Origin: Vicia villosa
Taxonomy: Eukaryota; Streptophyta; Magnoliopsida; Fabales; Fabaceae
Assembly: GCF_029867415.1 (NCBI RefSeq)
Contig: NW_026705400.1
Coordinates: 62,001 to 126,000 of the forward strand
Direction of reading: 5' to 3'
DNA: 64,000 bases
The translations under genes and the position numbers were made by a program. Positions 21,301-36,440 of this stretch are shown here, one piece after another (the first letter of the stretch is position 1; each line of letters opens with the position of its first letter). The notes below the pieces were generated by a model. That model made no database searches. It saw only the letters and a list, made by a program, of their open reading frames with translations, and had not been told where the DNA came from.

Positions 21301-21958
21301 AACCCCACCCTTACCTTATTCACGGAAGCAACTCAATGGGTCTCCAATTGTATCTTCAATTTGACACCATGGATGAAATCTCTAAGCTTGTTATTCTCCT
21401 CCAAAAGTTGCCTCTTTCTCTTCTATTCTTGTTTTCCCCCAAATAAGAACACTCCTCTTCCCAATCTCTAAAACCCTATTTAATATTCCAATTGGGCTTA
21501 ACATGTAACAACTCTTCTTTATTATTTTCCAGAAATCAATTTAGGCCCAATAAAATAAATAACTCCAATTAACCAATTATATCACTTTTATTAATATTCC
21601 AACAATATAATAAATTCCGACTTGTAAATAATATTATTCTTAATATTATTCTTCGACCGTCCGACTAAAATCCGACTTTTAACTTAATAAATTCAAATAC
21701 GCTTCTTAAAATAACACCGTCAATCCAAATTCGACCAATATATCATATTTTTGGTCTAATCTTAATTACTCAGAAAATTCCCAAAACTTTAAATATTATT
21801 CCAATAATATTTCTAATACTGAAAATATCAAAACTCTTGATTAAATATCGATCCGCTATCCCGAATTAATACCGACTAAATCGTCTCAAAATACAAAAAC
21901 TTCACTAAACACTCCGAACGTCTAGATTAAGCGAATAATCGAATTTCCGGGCGTTACA
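18358..21958 (-). mobile_element. Solo LTR of a Ty3/gypsy element, 3.6 kb
   Basis: Begins TGTAACACCCCATTTCTACC and ends GGAAATTCGATTATTCGC when read inward from the other side, with outer bases TG..CA (TGTAAC..GTTACA). It is bounded by a perfect 5-bp TSD TAAAA at 18353-18357 and 21959-21963. There is no gag-pol coding and no internal second copy of the ends, so this is a single LTR left by LTR-LTR recombination. The minus-strand start TGTAACGCCCGGAAATTC is the style of chromovirus (Tekay-like) LTRs, hence the strand. Open frames inside (such as 18949-19287) are AT/CA-rich noise. Confidence 0.8.
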
Positions 21959-22980
21959 TAAAACAATATTCTTAGGTCCGTGTCCACCTATGAATTTTCC
22001 TTTTGTATCTCACGCTTCACATACCAATCTCGGTACATGTATAAGCAAATATGTATAAGTAAATGTTTGGGGAAGACCAAAGAAAATATACCTTGAGCCG
22101 TTTCACATTCATCGTCAATTTATATTCTCCCAATCCCATTCATCTCATCTTCAATGTCACACCTTCAATTTTTCAAGTAATCAATTAAAGTTTTTATTGA
22201 TTTCTCTCTTGCGCGTTTCCATTTCAATCTCGGTAACAACACCAAAACACTCGAATCAAATCTCTACATGATCTCTCGCTCATTCTCGATCCTCAAACGC
22301 ATCGATTCAGCAATATAAAGCAAAGAAGAAACGAACCCTAAACCCATCAAATCTCATACCCCATATTTGATATTCACGGTACATACATGGTGAAAAAATG
22401 AAGATGCAACAACAACTTACAAACAAAAGATAAAAACGAATTCGAAAAGGGTCAGGTACATGGAATAGTTGATCTTCTATTCTCAAGTCCTCTTTTGTAT
22501 GCTTTGTCTTCTTCTCTCTGATTTCTTATTCGTTCTTCTTCTTTGTTTTCTTTTGCGGGTTATTGTTATCTGTACGGTGTTTTAGCGGTGTCTGAGTTTG
22601 GGTTGTGGGAGTTCTAAGTGGTTTAGTGAAGGTGCTAATGATTTGATTATGATTTGTGATGAGAGTAGGCGTGTAGTGACATTGACAGGGAAAAAAAGAT
22701 GCGAATTAAATGGTTTTTTTGAAGTTTATTCTTATCAAGGTTTTGGTTGGTCTGGTTTAGGTGAATGATATTGAATTTTGATTAATAATTTTAGTTTTGC
22801 TTATTATGGTTTACAGTATTCTATAGATATGGTGTAATGAAGAAAGTTCAAGATTCTAGCATGTCATGACAGCAGAAAGCTCAAGAAAGGTAAATGTTAT
22901 TAGGTGTTGTTTGTCTAAGATAAATAGTTACATGGGAAATTTATAGCTTATAATTATTTCTTCCCTGAATAACTAAACTT
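21959..22980 (+). other. Non-coding part of the candidate Helitron
   Basis: Contains a C-rich then T-rich stretch (22100-22560) resembling a plant 5' leader, with no long coding frame. From 22850 there is a possible partial exon next to the TRS130-like exon. I cannot name a gene for 22100-22800. Confidence 0.3.
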
Positions 22981-22993
22981 TTTATTTTGTTAG

Positions 22994-23206
22994 GCATTGA
23001 AGAGTTCTACAGCTATTGTGTTACACCCTGGTCGAAATACTATAACCTTTGATCTGCCACCTCATAAACCAGGATCATATGTTCTTGAGGTTCTTACTGA
23101 ACATATTAGGTAGTTGAGGTTTAGATCCCATGGTGTTTCAAAATTTGGTCCTGCAGAGAGGGATGATGTTATGAGTTATGAAAAGCCAGCTCAACCTATT
23201 TTGAAG
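22994..23206 (+). pseudogene. TRS130/TRAPPC10-like exon fragment
   Basis: A 213-bp (71-codon) exon with intact splice borders (TTAG before, GTAACA after). Its translation includes STAIVLHPGRNTITFDLPPH, KPGSYVLEVLTEHIR, then an in-frame TAG, then LRFRSHGVSKFGPAERDD and MSYEKPAQPILK. From memory this matches the plant TRAPP II subunit TRS130, a vesicle-tethering factor. The stop and the absence of neighbouring exons show it is a fragment. It lies in a cluster of unrelated gene pieces inside the candidate Helitron. Confidence 0.75.
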
Positions 23207-23522
23207 GTAACATCTATTTAGCACTATAAAAAGGAATGTGATGATTCAATAGAAGATATGGAGTATGTTCATATGAACATAATCCTCCCTTTGATGTTTC
23301 CTATTTAACTTTAATTTTCTTTAGGATTTTGATAGACATGTTCTATCATTTGTTTTCATTAGTGTTTTTTATCCTTTGTATCATTAAAATAAGCTACTAT
23401 CTATGTTTTCAAAATCTTATTTTGTCCTTTGTAGGCATATTCTTTAGGATTTTGATTTATTTTGTCCAGATTCTTTAAATGGACACTTATTCTCCATACA
23501 TTATTCTCAAAGAGTTGTGTAT

Positions 23523-23826
23523 TTAAGTGCGTGGATAAGGACTTTATGCTATCACCGGCTTAATCTTCTGGAACAAGTAATTATAATTTTTAGTTTCTGA
23601 GTATGACTAAGAAAGTATATGATATGCATATACTTTAATCACAGGAAAAATCAGCTGGTTTTTGACAATTTTTGTATGTACTCATTAATTCATTCTTCAT
23701 TTTATGCTAAATGCGAATAAGGAATGTCTCTCCCAAAAGAGTACTCTTCATCGAGACTTCTTCAATGTTAGGAAAGTTGATACTCATGTCTACCTCTTAA
23801 CATGCATGAACCAGAAGCATCTTAGC
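23523..23826 (+). pseudogene. AMP deaminase fragment, two exons
   Basis: The first piece ends at 23576 with a GT donor and encodes IRTLCYHRLNLLEQ. The second begins near 23698 and encodes FMLNANKECLSQKSTLHRDF, then FNVRKVDTHVYLLTCMNQKH. In plant AMP deaminase these stretches are adjacent, around the first metal-binding motif V-D-T-H-V-H-H; here it reads VDTHVYLLTCMN, so the second His pair is lost. AMP deaminase converts AMP to IMP. Retention of the intron means genomic DNA was captured, not cDNA. Confidence 0.75.
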
Positions 23827-25216
23827 TTGGTTGCACATCATGATTTTCAAGCTTGCTTGTACAGAGCTTGCGATTTTCACGGTGAAAGAAATGGATTTGG
23901 ATTTGGCGGTTGATCTGTTATCACTTCAAAGACTCCCGATTATTGTTGGTTTTGGCTACGCAGTAGAGTTGACTTTGACGGCGAGAAGGTACACTCCTCT
24001 AGGATGGATTAATTAAAGGTAACATTTGAGCATAGCCCATTTGTTCTCTCTTATTTGTGTTAATCACATTTATAACCTTTTTAATTCGTGATTCAATTAA
24101 ATGTCATGTGGATTTAAATAACAAGTTATTTACATAGTATGCATTGTATATTCAGGAAACGAGTAATTGGAAAGGGTTTAGATGGGAAATTTATTGTTGA
24201 AGATGGAGGCGAAAATTCACGGACACAAGCGACATTGAGTGTTTAACAAGGTGTTTGCAGATGATTCCTTCTTTGTGAAAAGAAAAGTCTGATTTCTTCT
24301 CTTTAAATATTAAGTCAGAACATATAGACGATGATATGCTAGCTAAATTGAATGATCAATCATCTTAGGTGAGTTTCTTCTGTAAAATTTTCTTAAATAT
24401 AACATAGAGAAATCCACATCATCTGAGGTGAGTTTACTTTACATACAGTACTCACCACATCTATTCAAATTTGAATACAACACAATAGTTGGACGCATAA
24501 AGGATAGTCAAGATGACATTGAGGTTCAAAAGCATGATTTTGCTGTTGTCGTTTTCCCAAGCCATTACTTCCATCTGCCTATAGGATTGGGCATCTTAAC
24601 TACTGTATATTTTGTTTGTTAATTTAAGGGAGTCTGCAATGTCAATAAATTCTATGTACCTAGATGGTTGGTTTGCATTTGAGGTTGCTGCATTGAAGGT
24701 AAATTGTGTGATGTGCCTTAAACTTGCTTATCATCTATTTGTTTATAAACTATAGGTTTTCAATCAAATCCGCAACTATTGTACAATTTATCTCTTGTGA
24801 GTGTCTGGATATACCTATGAAAAATAATGTGGCACAATAATCTATTTAGTGTATTGTGATATGAATATTATAATGCGGTGTATGTTTTTGAGTTTTAGTA
24901 TGGAAGGTATAAAATGCATTTGTTGGCATGACTAAGAAAGCTCGAGCACGTCGTATTAATACATTTCATTCTTTTCTGAACACTGAACTCATGCTGGATT
25001 TTCTCATAAATGTTTTACTTTTATATATGACTCTATGCTTGATTAATTTCGGTTAGCGGACTATCATCTCGATGTCCTTCTGTGTATAAGATAAAGGCCA
25101 ACCATATCTTATATATTATGTGCAACTGCATGTGTGGTTTATGTGCAACTGCATGTATTTCAAAGTCTCATTTTAAATTCTTCATCTCACATTTCTCACG
25201 CGTTGTTTTTGTGCAG
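23827..25216 (+). other. Unassigned segment with coding-like pieces
   Basis: Short open stretches occur at 23890-24015 and 24428-24622 (with IKDSQDDIEVQKHDFAVVVF). They look more coding-like than the AT-rich flanks but I do not recognise them. They may be further captured exons between the AMP deaminase and KUP fragments. Confidence 0.3.
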
Positions 25217-25465
25217 GTGGTACTTTTGCTCTCTATTCATTAATTTTTAGGAATGCTAAAGTTAGTCTTATACAAAATATACAACAATCTAATGAAGCAC
25301 TTTTTTCATATAAGATGGAGGAGCTTCTGGAGAAAGATAGTTCTAAAGTGAAGATTTTGCTTGAGAAGTATAAGACTTTGCATACAACTTTGTTGATTCT
25401 GGTTCTTTATTGTAGTTCTATGGTAATTGGGGATGGAATGCTTAAAGTTACAACTGCTATTTCTG
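25217..25465 (+). pseudogene. KUP/HAK potassium transporter exon fragment
   Basis: An exon with TGCAG acceptor and GTAACA donor. It encodes GGTFALYSLIFRNAKVSLIQ, a charged loop, then KTLHTTLLILVLYCSSMVIG and DGMLKVTTAIS. The GGTFALYSL and SMVIGDG blocks are conserved in KUP/HAK/KT high-affinity K+ transporters (membrane segments 3-4 region). No other transporter exon is adjacent, so it is a captured fragment. Confidence 0.75.
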
Positions 25466-25544
25466 GTAACAATCCTATCCTCCTTATTTCACAAATTTTA
25501 TAAATAGCTACTTGATTAGGCTTAACCGGTTAATTATTTTCAGC

Positions 25545-25727
25545 TAAAGTCGAATTGATCGGGAGTATATGGCCATTCAGATACGGGAAAGTACTATGCT
25601 AAAATCAAAAAATTGTTTTCTTCTTATGAATTAATGAGAATAATGCATGAACATTGTGAAATTATGAGAAAATTGGATGAAAATTACATTGAGGTTATCT
25701 CTGCACATTCTTCACTGCTGGGGATTT
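25545..25727 (+). pseudogene. Coding-like fragment of unknown origin
   Basis: After the KUP exon an open frame reads YYAKIKKLFSSYELMRIMHE, HCEIMRKLDENYIEVISAHS and stops. Codon-like composition and an upstream CAG suggest an exon, but I cannot assign a family. Confidence 0.3.
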
Positions 25728-25748
25728 AGTTATTTATGTTGTGCATGC

Positions 25749-25751
<3 letters not shown>

Positions 25752-25801
<50 letters not shown>
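25752..25801. repeat. (TA)n microsatellite
   Basis: Pure TA run of about 50 bp. An Ile/Tyr repeat frame on the minus strand here is an artefact of it. Confidence 0.9.
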
Positions 25802-25804
<3 letters not shown>

Positions 25805-25984
25805 GAATGTAATTTTTGGTGATAATAACTTATAGATTGAGAAAACTCTACCTATGTAGTATATTAAAAGGAAACTTCTACCTATGAACATGATTGATTT
25901 CACCGGTAAGTTTTGCATATAATTGTTTTGTTATTAACCCAACTTGGTTGAAGGATTTTATATTTGAAGTAAAGAGACTTATAT

Positions 25985-26088
25985 ATTTGTTTTGAATAAA
26001 GTAAAAAGTTTAGCTTATATAGAAGTTTGATTTGTATTTGTTTTGAATAAAGTAAAAAGTTTAGCTTATATAGAAGTTTGATTTGTGT
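25985..26088. repeat. 52-bp tandem duplication
   Basis: TTTGTTTTGAATAAAGTAAA followed by AAGTTTAGCTTATATAGAAG and TTTGATTTGT is present twice in tandem, nearly identical. Confidence 0.85.
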
Positions 26089-26412
26089 GCTTCAATCTAT
26101 AAGTTATAAAAGTTATGGTGAAGCCTCACTTTTAAACTATTAGATAAACAATATGATCAATTTTCGAAACACATATATTATCTTTTTTGAAAATACTAAT
26201 TTTTATTGGTTATTCTATTATATTATTTTAATTTTAATATTTAATTACTGAATAACTTCATAAATAAATTAGTTCTATTATTCGGTTAACTTTTGTGTTT
26301 TGTCTAATCTATAAAATAATAACTCTCTATTATATTATTTGAATTGTATTTTTCATAACTTATAAAAAACAAAATAAAATTTAAACTTTACATATCTCTT
26401 TTTTATTATTTT

Positions 26413-26413
26413 G

Positions 26414-26485
<72 letters not shown>
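26413..26485. repeat. (TA)n microsatellite
   Basis: A TA run of about 72 bp just upstream of the Helitron-type hairpin. Confidence 0.9.
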
Positions 26486-26489
<4 letters not shown>

Positions 26490-26508
26490 TTAACTAATAC
26501 AAGTTAAA

Positions 26509-26537
26509 CCCGTGCCTCGCACGGGTATACACAATAG
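26509..26537 (+). other. Helitron-type 3' terminal hairpin
   Basis: A perfect 7-bp stem (CCCGTGC / GCACGGG) with a 3-base loop sits in very AT-rich DNA, followed by TATACACAATAG|T. It is the most GC-rich feature for several kb. The stem sequence is typical of plant Helitron 3' ends. Confidence 0.6.
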
Positions 26538-27900
26538 TAATAAATTTAGAATTCTACCGGTTATTATCCATTAACTGAAGAAAATAACAATATTATTAAT
26601 TCATCTTTTCTTTTACAGTTTTTAATATACCAATGTAACTAACATGCTATAACATGATAATTTGAAGCAAGTATGTTGGGAAGTCTTTCTTGTGTCGATA
26701 AAATATTATTGCGCATATCACATATGAACAAACTTTGTGAGTCTTGTTCACGTTTCCTTACATGCTTCAACAATATTCGTGGCAACACAAAATCTTTATT
26801 TTTTTAATCAGATCTTAACAGAAATGATTTTGCAAAACTTTTTACATGATTAAAATATGTTCAATTTGTATAAATTTCAAGCTACATTGTTTTCTTTTTT
26901 TCTAGTCTAAAAACAGAGATTTAATTTTCTTCATTATGTTTATTTCTAAACTTTGTTTTATATAATCTTTTTTTCCACAGACTTCCAAGTTTGTAAGATG
27001 AAAATTTTATTCTTGTGATCTTTTTTTCCTATATGGGTCAATTACACGATAATGTGAAAATATATTGAAGAAAATAGATATTCACTATTCTTTTGATTCT
27101 TCTTTTTAAGTGTCACTTTTAAACGTTTTATTATTATATATTATTTTTTAATATTTAAACAATAATTATTTTTAATATATTGAAATTATCTCTAACAATG
27201 GTAATATTATGAATTTTCATGAATAGATTTTAACTAATTGTCGTGAGATTACAACTAAAAGCAAAAAGAGAGTATAAACCTTTCTATTTGCCATTTGGGG
27301 CACATGTTCTTCATAGCAACTGTGCTCAACATATTTGAAGTTTGAGACAAAACTTAAAGTAAATATTTTAATATAATAAAAATATTATTTTAGATAATAT
27401 ATTTTAGTTTTAAGTTTTTTTAAATATAAAACCATTAAATTATAGCAATCAATTTTATTTAATATTTTCTTTTTAATTGATGATAAAATCGACACATCTA
27501 AACACATACATCTTATCCTTTAAAAAAATCATAATTGAAAAAACATTACCAAAATTATTTAATAAAATACTTATATTTTAAGTATTCTTTTATATAAGAG
27601 AACTTAAAAGTTTATTATTCATAATTATGATTTTTAAATTAATTTTTAGTTATATAATATACATTTTAAATGATTGTTATTATTATATAAATTCTTAATA
27701 GATATCATTGTTTAATTGATATAAAAAATAATTTAATTTTTAAAAAAAATTAATTAATCAAAATTATATAAATAAAAAATTGAAATCCTTTAAATCCACT
27801 TTTGTAACCTACCCCTAATTACGGAGTGACAAGAACAGAAACTCAGTAAAAGAAATTTCCCATGATAGCGTGGGAAGACATGGCATGAGGTTTTTAATAC
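26538..27900. other. AT-rich intergenic DNA
   Basis: Very AT-rich, with no coding frame, RNA gene or clear element recognised. Confidence 0.5.
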
Positions 27901-27929
27901 TGTAAAAACTATTTGAAATAGAATGAATT

Positions 27930-30310
27930 GGTGCGATCGTGGGTTCCCTACCTTCCGCACGAGAAAAGTAGGTGACTTTTCAGAACTAATGTCGGTTAGA
28001 TATATCCAATCATTCCTGATATATCTTTGTTTTCACTATCGGACTTATACTTTATAACTACTTTTTATTATTTTGCAAAATAAATCATTTATTTTTAATG
28101 TAGTCAGATGACTTTTACCAACTAAAGTCCATTAGATATAACCAATTTTTTGATTTCAATGTAGCTTTAATTTCTTTAGTTTCTTTAGTGGTTTATTTTA
28201 TATATTTACTTTATTTGATTTTTGTAATTTAATTAAAAATAAATTTGTTTTATTTTGTTCATTTGTATTATTATGCAATTACTTCATTAAAAAAAATAAT
28301 TTTACCAATAATATTATATTAATTAATATAATTAGAATGCACTAACAAATAACAATGTAAGAGAATGTTATACAATTAATTAGTCATCTACCTTGATGTT
28401 AAAAGAAATTTGGCTTTTATTTTAACCATCTATAAATTAACATAGACGGATGTTGGTGATAAATTGACAATGTAATTTTTTTTAGTACATAAAAATTAAT
28501 GGGTCATGTTAACCGGTACCCGAGGGAACGGTTAAAAATTATAAATTTTATTTTATGTTCAATGTTTTGAATACATCCAATATTCTTAAAAAAAAAATTA
28601 TTTATGTTTTCAATCCATTGAATACACATTTTTTTAAAAAAACTTATCTTTTTAATTTCTTAACGACTATCCAACTTATTTTTTTAATCTCTTAACCAGT
28701 GCGCTTCAGGGTATAATTAATATCATCTAACTAATGTTTATTTTATATTTTATATATTTTTAAGAAATTAAATTTTTTATTAAAAAGAGTTAGTCAAAAT
28801 ATTAAATATAAATTCTCAACAATGATTCAGTTTTTTTTATAAGTGATTACATTAAAGAGACATTTTTCTTAACTATTAAAATGAATGTTTTAAATTTTTT
28901 TTTGTTATGTTAACCCTTGGGTTTATCTAGTAATTCTTCAAAATGTATTAGGGTAGTCTTTTATAAATTAGTTAATAAAGTTATTATTAATTAGATAAAA
29001 AAGAATTAACTTAATACGTTTTGAAGAATTAAGGAATCAATATATCATCTATCATCTAAGGTTAACATGCCAAATCAAAAACTATTGAACATAAAATATA
29101 AGATAAAAACTAAATGATAATAAGACATAAAATATAAAATGAAAACTAAAATAAAAAATATATAAAAAAAGTAAATCAAACATTAATTATATCAACCAAA
29201 ATGGCATGAATTGTGAAAATTACTTTTTAACAATGTTACGCATAATAAGACAGATGAACAAAAAAAACATAAATTTATTTTTAATTAAATTATAAAAATC
29301 AAATCAAATAAATATATTATAGATAAGAACAACTAAAAAAGTTAAGAGAAACTCTAACACATCCTTTGGGTGTCTTATGTCCTTGTTGCCACAAATGCCC
29401 TTATGTTTTATGTTTTTGTAGATGTACATTCGAAAGTACTTTTAAAAAAAAAATTAATTTTTTCTATAAATACATTTATGGAAGCGTAAAAAACATAATG
29501 AACTTTGAAAAAATGCAAATCATTTTAGTTTAGTAAATCTTTCGGAGATGTATCTACGGAACGTGTTAAAAATAGAGTGTTTCGTAGATGTACCTACATA
29601 ACATTCTTGTTACATTTTTTTTAAACCTTAAACCCTAAATCATAAGCCTCAAACCCTAAACCCTAAGGCAATGGAAAATAGTACACCAAAAGAATACATC
29701 GTACACATTGCATAAATTGCACTATAATTTAATGTTCCATTTTTGTAAACCATATAAACCTTAGACTTTAAACTCTAAACCCTAAGGCAATGGAAAATAG
29801 TACATCAAAAGAATACATCGTATACATAGTATAAATTGCACTATAATTTGATGTTCCATTTTTGTTATAAAAATTGGAATTTAGAATGTTTCGTAGGTGC
29901 ATCTACGGAACACTCTGTTTTTAACACGTTCTGTAGATGTATCTCCGGAAGATTTACTAAACTGAAATGATTTTCATTTTTTCAACATTCACTATGTTTT
30001 TAACGCTTCCATATATATACCTTCGGAGTAAACCAATTTTTTTATAGAAAAAGTACTTCCAGATGTACATCTACAAATGAATAGGTGACTGAGATAATCA
30101 ATAGGTGTAATGAGATATTCTTAAAATTAAAGTTACAAATTAAACAATCGCAAAAGTATAGAAAACAATAGTTATAAAATATGTATGCACTTCAGATATT
30201 ATTGAAACGAAAGACATGTCATGGATGGTTGGATATATCTAATGGATATTAGTTGACAAAATTCACCTCCCGTTCCCGCGCGGAAGGCAGAGAATCCAGA
30301 TCTGCGATTG
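27930..30310. mobile_element. Possible MULE-like element with inverted arms
   Basis: The sequence at about 27930-28030 (GCGATCGTGGGTTCCCTACC, then CTTCCGCACGAGAAA and GGTTAGATATATCCAATC) is matched in inverted orientation at about 30205-30310 (GGTTGGATATATCTAATGG, CGCGCGGAAGGCAGAGAATC, CTGCGATTGTGCAAA). A shorter related block is repeated at 28109-28150. The two arms enclose AT-rich DNA and the foldback element at 29351-30118. No transposase was seen and ends and TSD were not resolved. Confidence 0.4.
29351..30118. mobile_element. Foldback/MITE-like element with ~200-bp inverted arms
   Basis: 29400-29615 and 29880-30085 are inverted copies. Landmarks are GTAGATGTACAT, GGAAGCGT(T)AAAAACATA, GTTTAGTAAATCTT and ACGTGTTAAAAA, in mirror order. 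Between them is a tandem duplication of about 125 bp (from about 29655 and 29781), each copy with CTAAGGCAATGGAAAATAGT. Short AAACCCTAA-type runs at 29625-29665 are part of it. Diverged outer ends lie near 29351 and 30118. It has no coding. Confidence 0.6.
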
Positions 30311-30517
30311 TGCAAACATGCCATCATTATCCAGTTAAAAGTTGTATTTGGAGCCGTGACATTAGGAGTGACTCTATTGGAAAAAACATTATGAAAAAGT
30401 GACACTTAGGAGTGACTATTAGAAAAACCATTATGAAAAAGTGGATTAACAATCAAATAGGTTGAGAGCATTTGTATACGGAAACAAACGTCGCCTTTTG
30501 ATATAAGGGAGAGTTGT

Positions 30518-31425
30518 TTGAGTGGGCCTCAGAAGCAAGGTGCGTACGACATTATTGTTAAAAACCTCATGATTAATAATGTAAAACAATGGGATTTGAG
30601 AGTTTTAATGGATTTGTTTGATTATGCAACAGTGGAGGAAATTCTTAAAGTGCCTCTAGTGGTGGAGGTTAAGGAAGATAGGTTGTTGTGGAAGGAATAA
30701 CAAAATGGGTGTTCGCCGGGCGATCGGGATACATGGTCTGGAGGAATGCTAAGAAGATCTCTTCTAATCTTAATACCAATGAAAATTGGAATAGTATCTG
30801 AAATATTAAAGCATCGGCTAGAGCGAAAGAACTTTTTCGGAGAATCTGTCAGGATTGTTTACCTACCCGTATGCGGCTTAGGCAACATCATGTCCAGTGC
30901 ATAGGAGCCTGTCCGTTTTGCGGTAATAACGACGAGGATGACTGACATATTTCCTTTGGATGTCATGCTACGTACAGTTGTTGGATCCCTGCAAGTTTGA
31001 GCAACATTATTGACCATAGAACTCATTCTTTTCATGATATAAAATCGCTCATCCTTGATATTTGCAGCAAGAAAGATAGGAACACTGCGGAAAAATTTGT
31101 TGTTACGATTGAAGCTATGTGGAAAAATAGAAACAGTCTTATTTGGAACGATGAACACTATGAAGGTTCCAAAATTGGTTGGCTTGCATATAATAACTAG
31201 CGTGAATTGATCGGATTATATTTGAAAGTGACTCTCTTAAAGTGATTCAACCTTTTCAATCAGTTTCTGCAGGAAACTCTGAATTCTATTATATAGTTAG
31301 CGATATTAAGTTGTTACTTCATAACTTTTTCAACTTTGAGGTCAAGTTTGTTAAACGTCAAGCGAACATGGTTGCTCACTTGTATTGAACTTTTGATTAT
31401 GAATGAGAAATAATAGTTTTGCATT
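30518..31425 (+). pseudogene. LINE (L1-type) 3' relic: zinc-binding and RNase H-like regions
   Basis: Translation across frames gives DLFDYATVEEILKVPLV, EDRLLWKE, then RAKELFRRICQDCLPTRMRL, RQHHVQCIGACPFCG, HISFGCHATYSCW (the zf-RVT pattern with Cys/His pairs). Next comes FVVTIEAMWKNRNSLIWND, and near the end NFEVKFVKRQANMVAH, typical of the RNase H-like tail of plant LINEs. Several stops interrupt it (30698-30700, 30941-30943). RT itself is not in this segment, so the copy is truncated or split. Confidence 0.75.
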
Positions 31426-31429
31426 GTTC

Positions 31430-32416
31430 AAAAGAAAAATATTTTTAGGTTCTCTTATATTAAAATATTTAACTGTATTTGCCAATAAATTTAGAGAGTT
31501 TTAATATTTTTAAAAACTTAAGGTTTATTTCACAAAAAGAAAAAAATATTAAATATATAAATTTACTTTTCTCTTGAAAGAATCATGAGCCTTTAGGAAT
31601 TTCAAATTCAATTTTCTCTTATGATCGCTCGGAATTTCAAATTCATATATTTAATATTTTAGAATTTTATAATTATAAAATATAAGACATAAAATTTCAA
31701 ATTCACTCCAAAAAAACTTCAAAAACTAACATGTCAATACAAAAAGAAGATTTGAAAAAGTTTTAAAGAATTTAGATAAAACTTTCAAATTCAATTAATA
31801 ATGTTACAATAATCAAAATATTAATAATAAATATTTATTTATCATTCTACACAAAATTCTCAAAAAAAATTTAAAGTGTATTTATTTTTACTCTACTCAT
31901 CTGCTGAGAGTTAAAAGTTAAAAGGCACTTATTTTGTCTCTTGTTAACACCAAATTAAGTTATTCGGATAGAAAGAAGAGATTTTGATTTTTTGGCTACA
32001 AATTAAAATCTTTTTAAAAAATACATCATCTTTATAATGGTAGTCAATAATACTATTAAGTAACAGCTTCAATTCTATTAAGTAACAGCTTATATTCTGC
32101 ATTGAAGCCTGCCTTCAAATTCATGTTATGAGGTCTCTTGTGTTTCTATTATTTCACAAATTAGTGTAAGAAAATCATAATTAGACCAAATCACCCTTCC
32201 AATCCTCCGATTGACGAAATCGTTCGCTAGAAACTTGTTCCTTGTAAGTGAATTTCTCAAGCTATCTTAAGTTGATCATAGTCAAGGTTATGCCCACTTC
32301 AACTTTTTGCAGCCCAGAAGATCAAGATTAGGTGTGGCACATGAAATCCATGTATCACAAGATCTTCATGGCACAAGGCAATTTTAAGCGGCGTAAACTT
32401 CACGTTTTATCAAAAA
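31430..32416. other. Intergenic DNA downstream of the MAP kinase gene
   Basis: AT-rich, no coding frame recognised. The part next to 32416 should contain the 3' UTR and polyadenylation region of the MAP kinase transcript. Confidence 0.5.
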
Positions 32417-35803
<3,387 letters not shown>

Positions 35804-36440
35804 TTTTGCAACCAAAGCATAAAACCCCTCCAAATTATTTCTCAATTCAAATCCAGATCACTCAAACCCCCACTTCCAAATGCAAAGAAAAACCCAAATC
35901 CGCAACAAGTAGAACCAAATCAAAAGGAGCAAACTTTGAATTCTATACAGAACAGAACTCAAAAATAAAAACGACCCAGTAAAATTAAGCGACCAATAGA
36001 GGTACTACGATTGAAAAATTCCAACAACAAAAAAAACGACACGCGTACTAGGATACAACAACAACAACTATGTTACAATCGAAAACCCTTAAAAATGGAC
36101 GAGTGAAGTATCGAAATGTGTCTTCAAAACTGTAACAGAAATTGAAAAACGTGAAGTATTGGATCTTAGAGATAACGCGCAGTTGAAATTCGAAGTTGAG
36201 GTTGAACAAGGGTGTGGTGAAGATACAGAGTTAAGACACAGACAGAGACAGGGACATTAAGGACCGAATATGAAAAGAGAAAGAAAATATATATTTTTTT
36301 TATTTTATTATTATAATATTCGAAAATGATGTGATTTTTGTTTTTTGGTTTGAAAAATAAAAAATGATGTGATTTAAAAGGAATAATAGTATTATTTGTG
36401 GCCAAGTTACGAGGATGCGTATTTGCCACTCAATTTTCTC
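35804..36440 (-). promoter_or_regulatory. 5' UTR and promoter region of the MAP kinase gene
   Basis: Upstream of the ATG the minus strand carries leader-like sequence to about 36250. At 36285-36300 there is an AT-rich block (AAAAATATATATTTTC on the minus strand) that could serve as TATA region. The transcription start is not determinable by eye and a 5' UTR intron is possible. Confidence 0.35.

Larger units (their letters stand above)
17927..26537 (+). mobile_element. Candidate Helitron carrying host gene fragments
   Basis: The left end is A|TCATACAATATAATAAAGC, shared with 229. The right end has a perfect 7-bp stem hairpin CCCGTGCCTCGCACGGG (26509-26525), then 12 bases to ATAG with T following at 26538. 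Plant Helitrons end with a short GC hairpin about 10-12 bases before CTRR and insert between A and T. ATAG instead of CTAG is a departure. Between the ends lie exon-intron fragments of three unrelated host genes, a hallmark of capture. A solo LTR (18358-21958) is nested inside. The hairpin also reads on the minus strand (CTTG|T at 26500-26503), so two abutting elements cannot be excluded. Confidence 0.45.

Noticed and set aside
18358..21958. Complete LTR retrotransposon rather than a solo LTR
   Set aside because: No second copy of either terminus inside, no gag-pol, and no PBS or PPT next to an internal boundary.
25730..25918. Minus-strand frame with an Ile-Tyr repeat
   Set aside because: Created by the (TA)n microsatellite.
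29625..29665. AAACCCTAA runs as possible interstitial telomere repeat
   Set aside because: Only two or three degenerate units, within the internal duplication of a foldback element.
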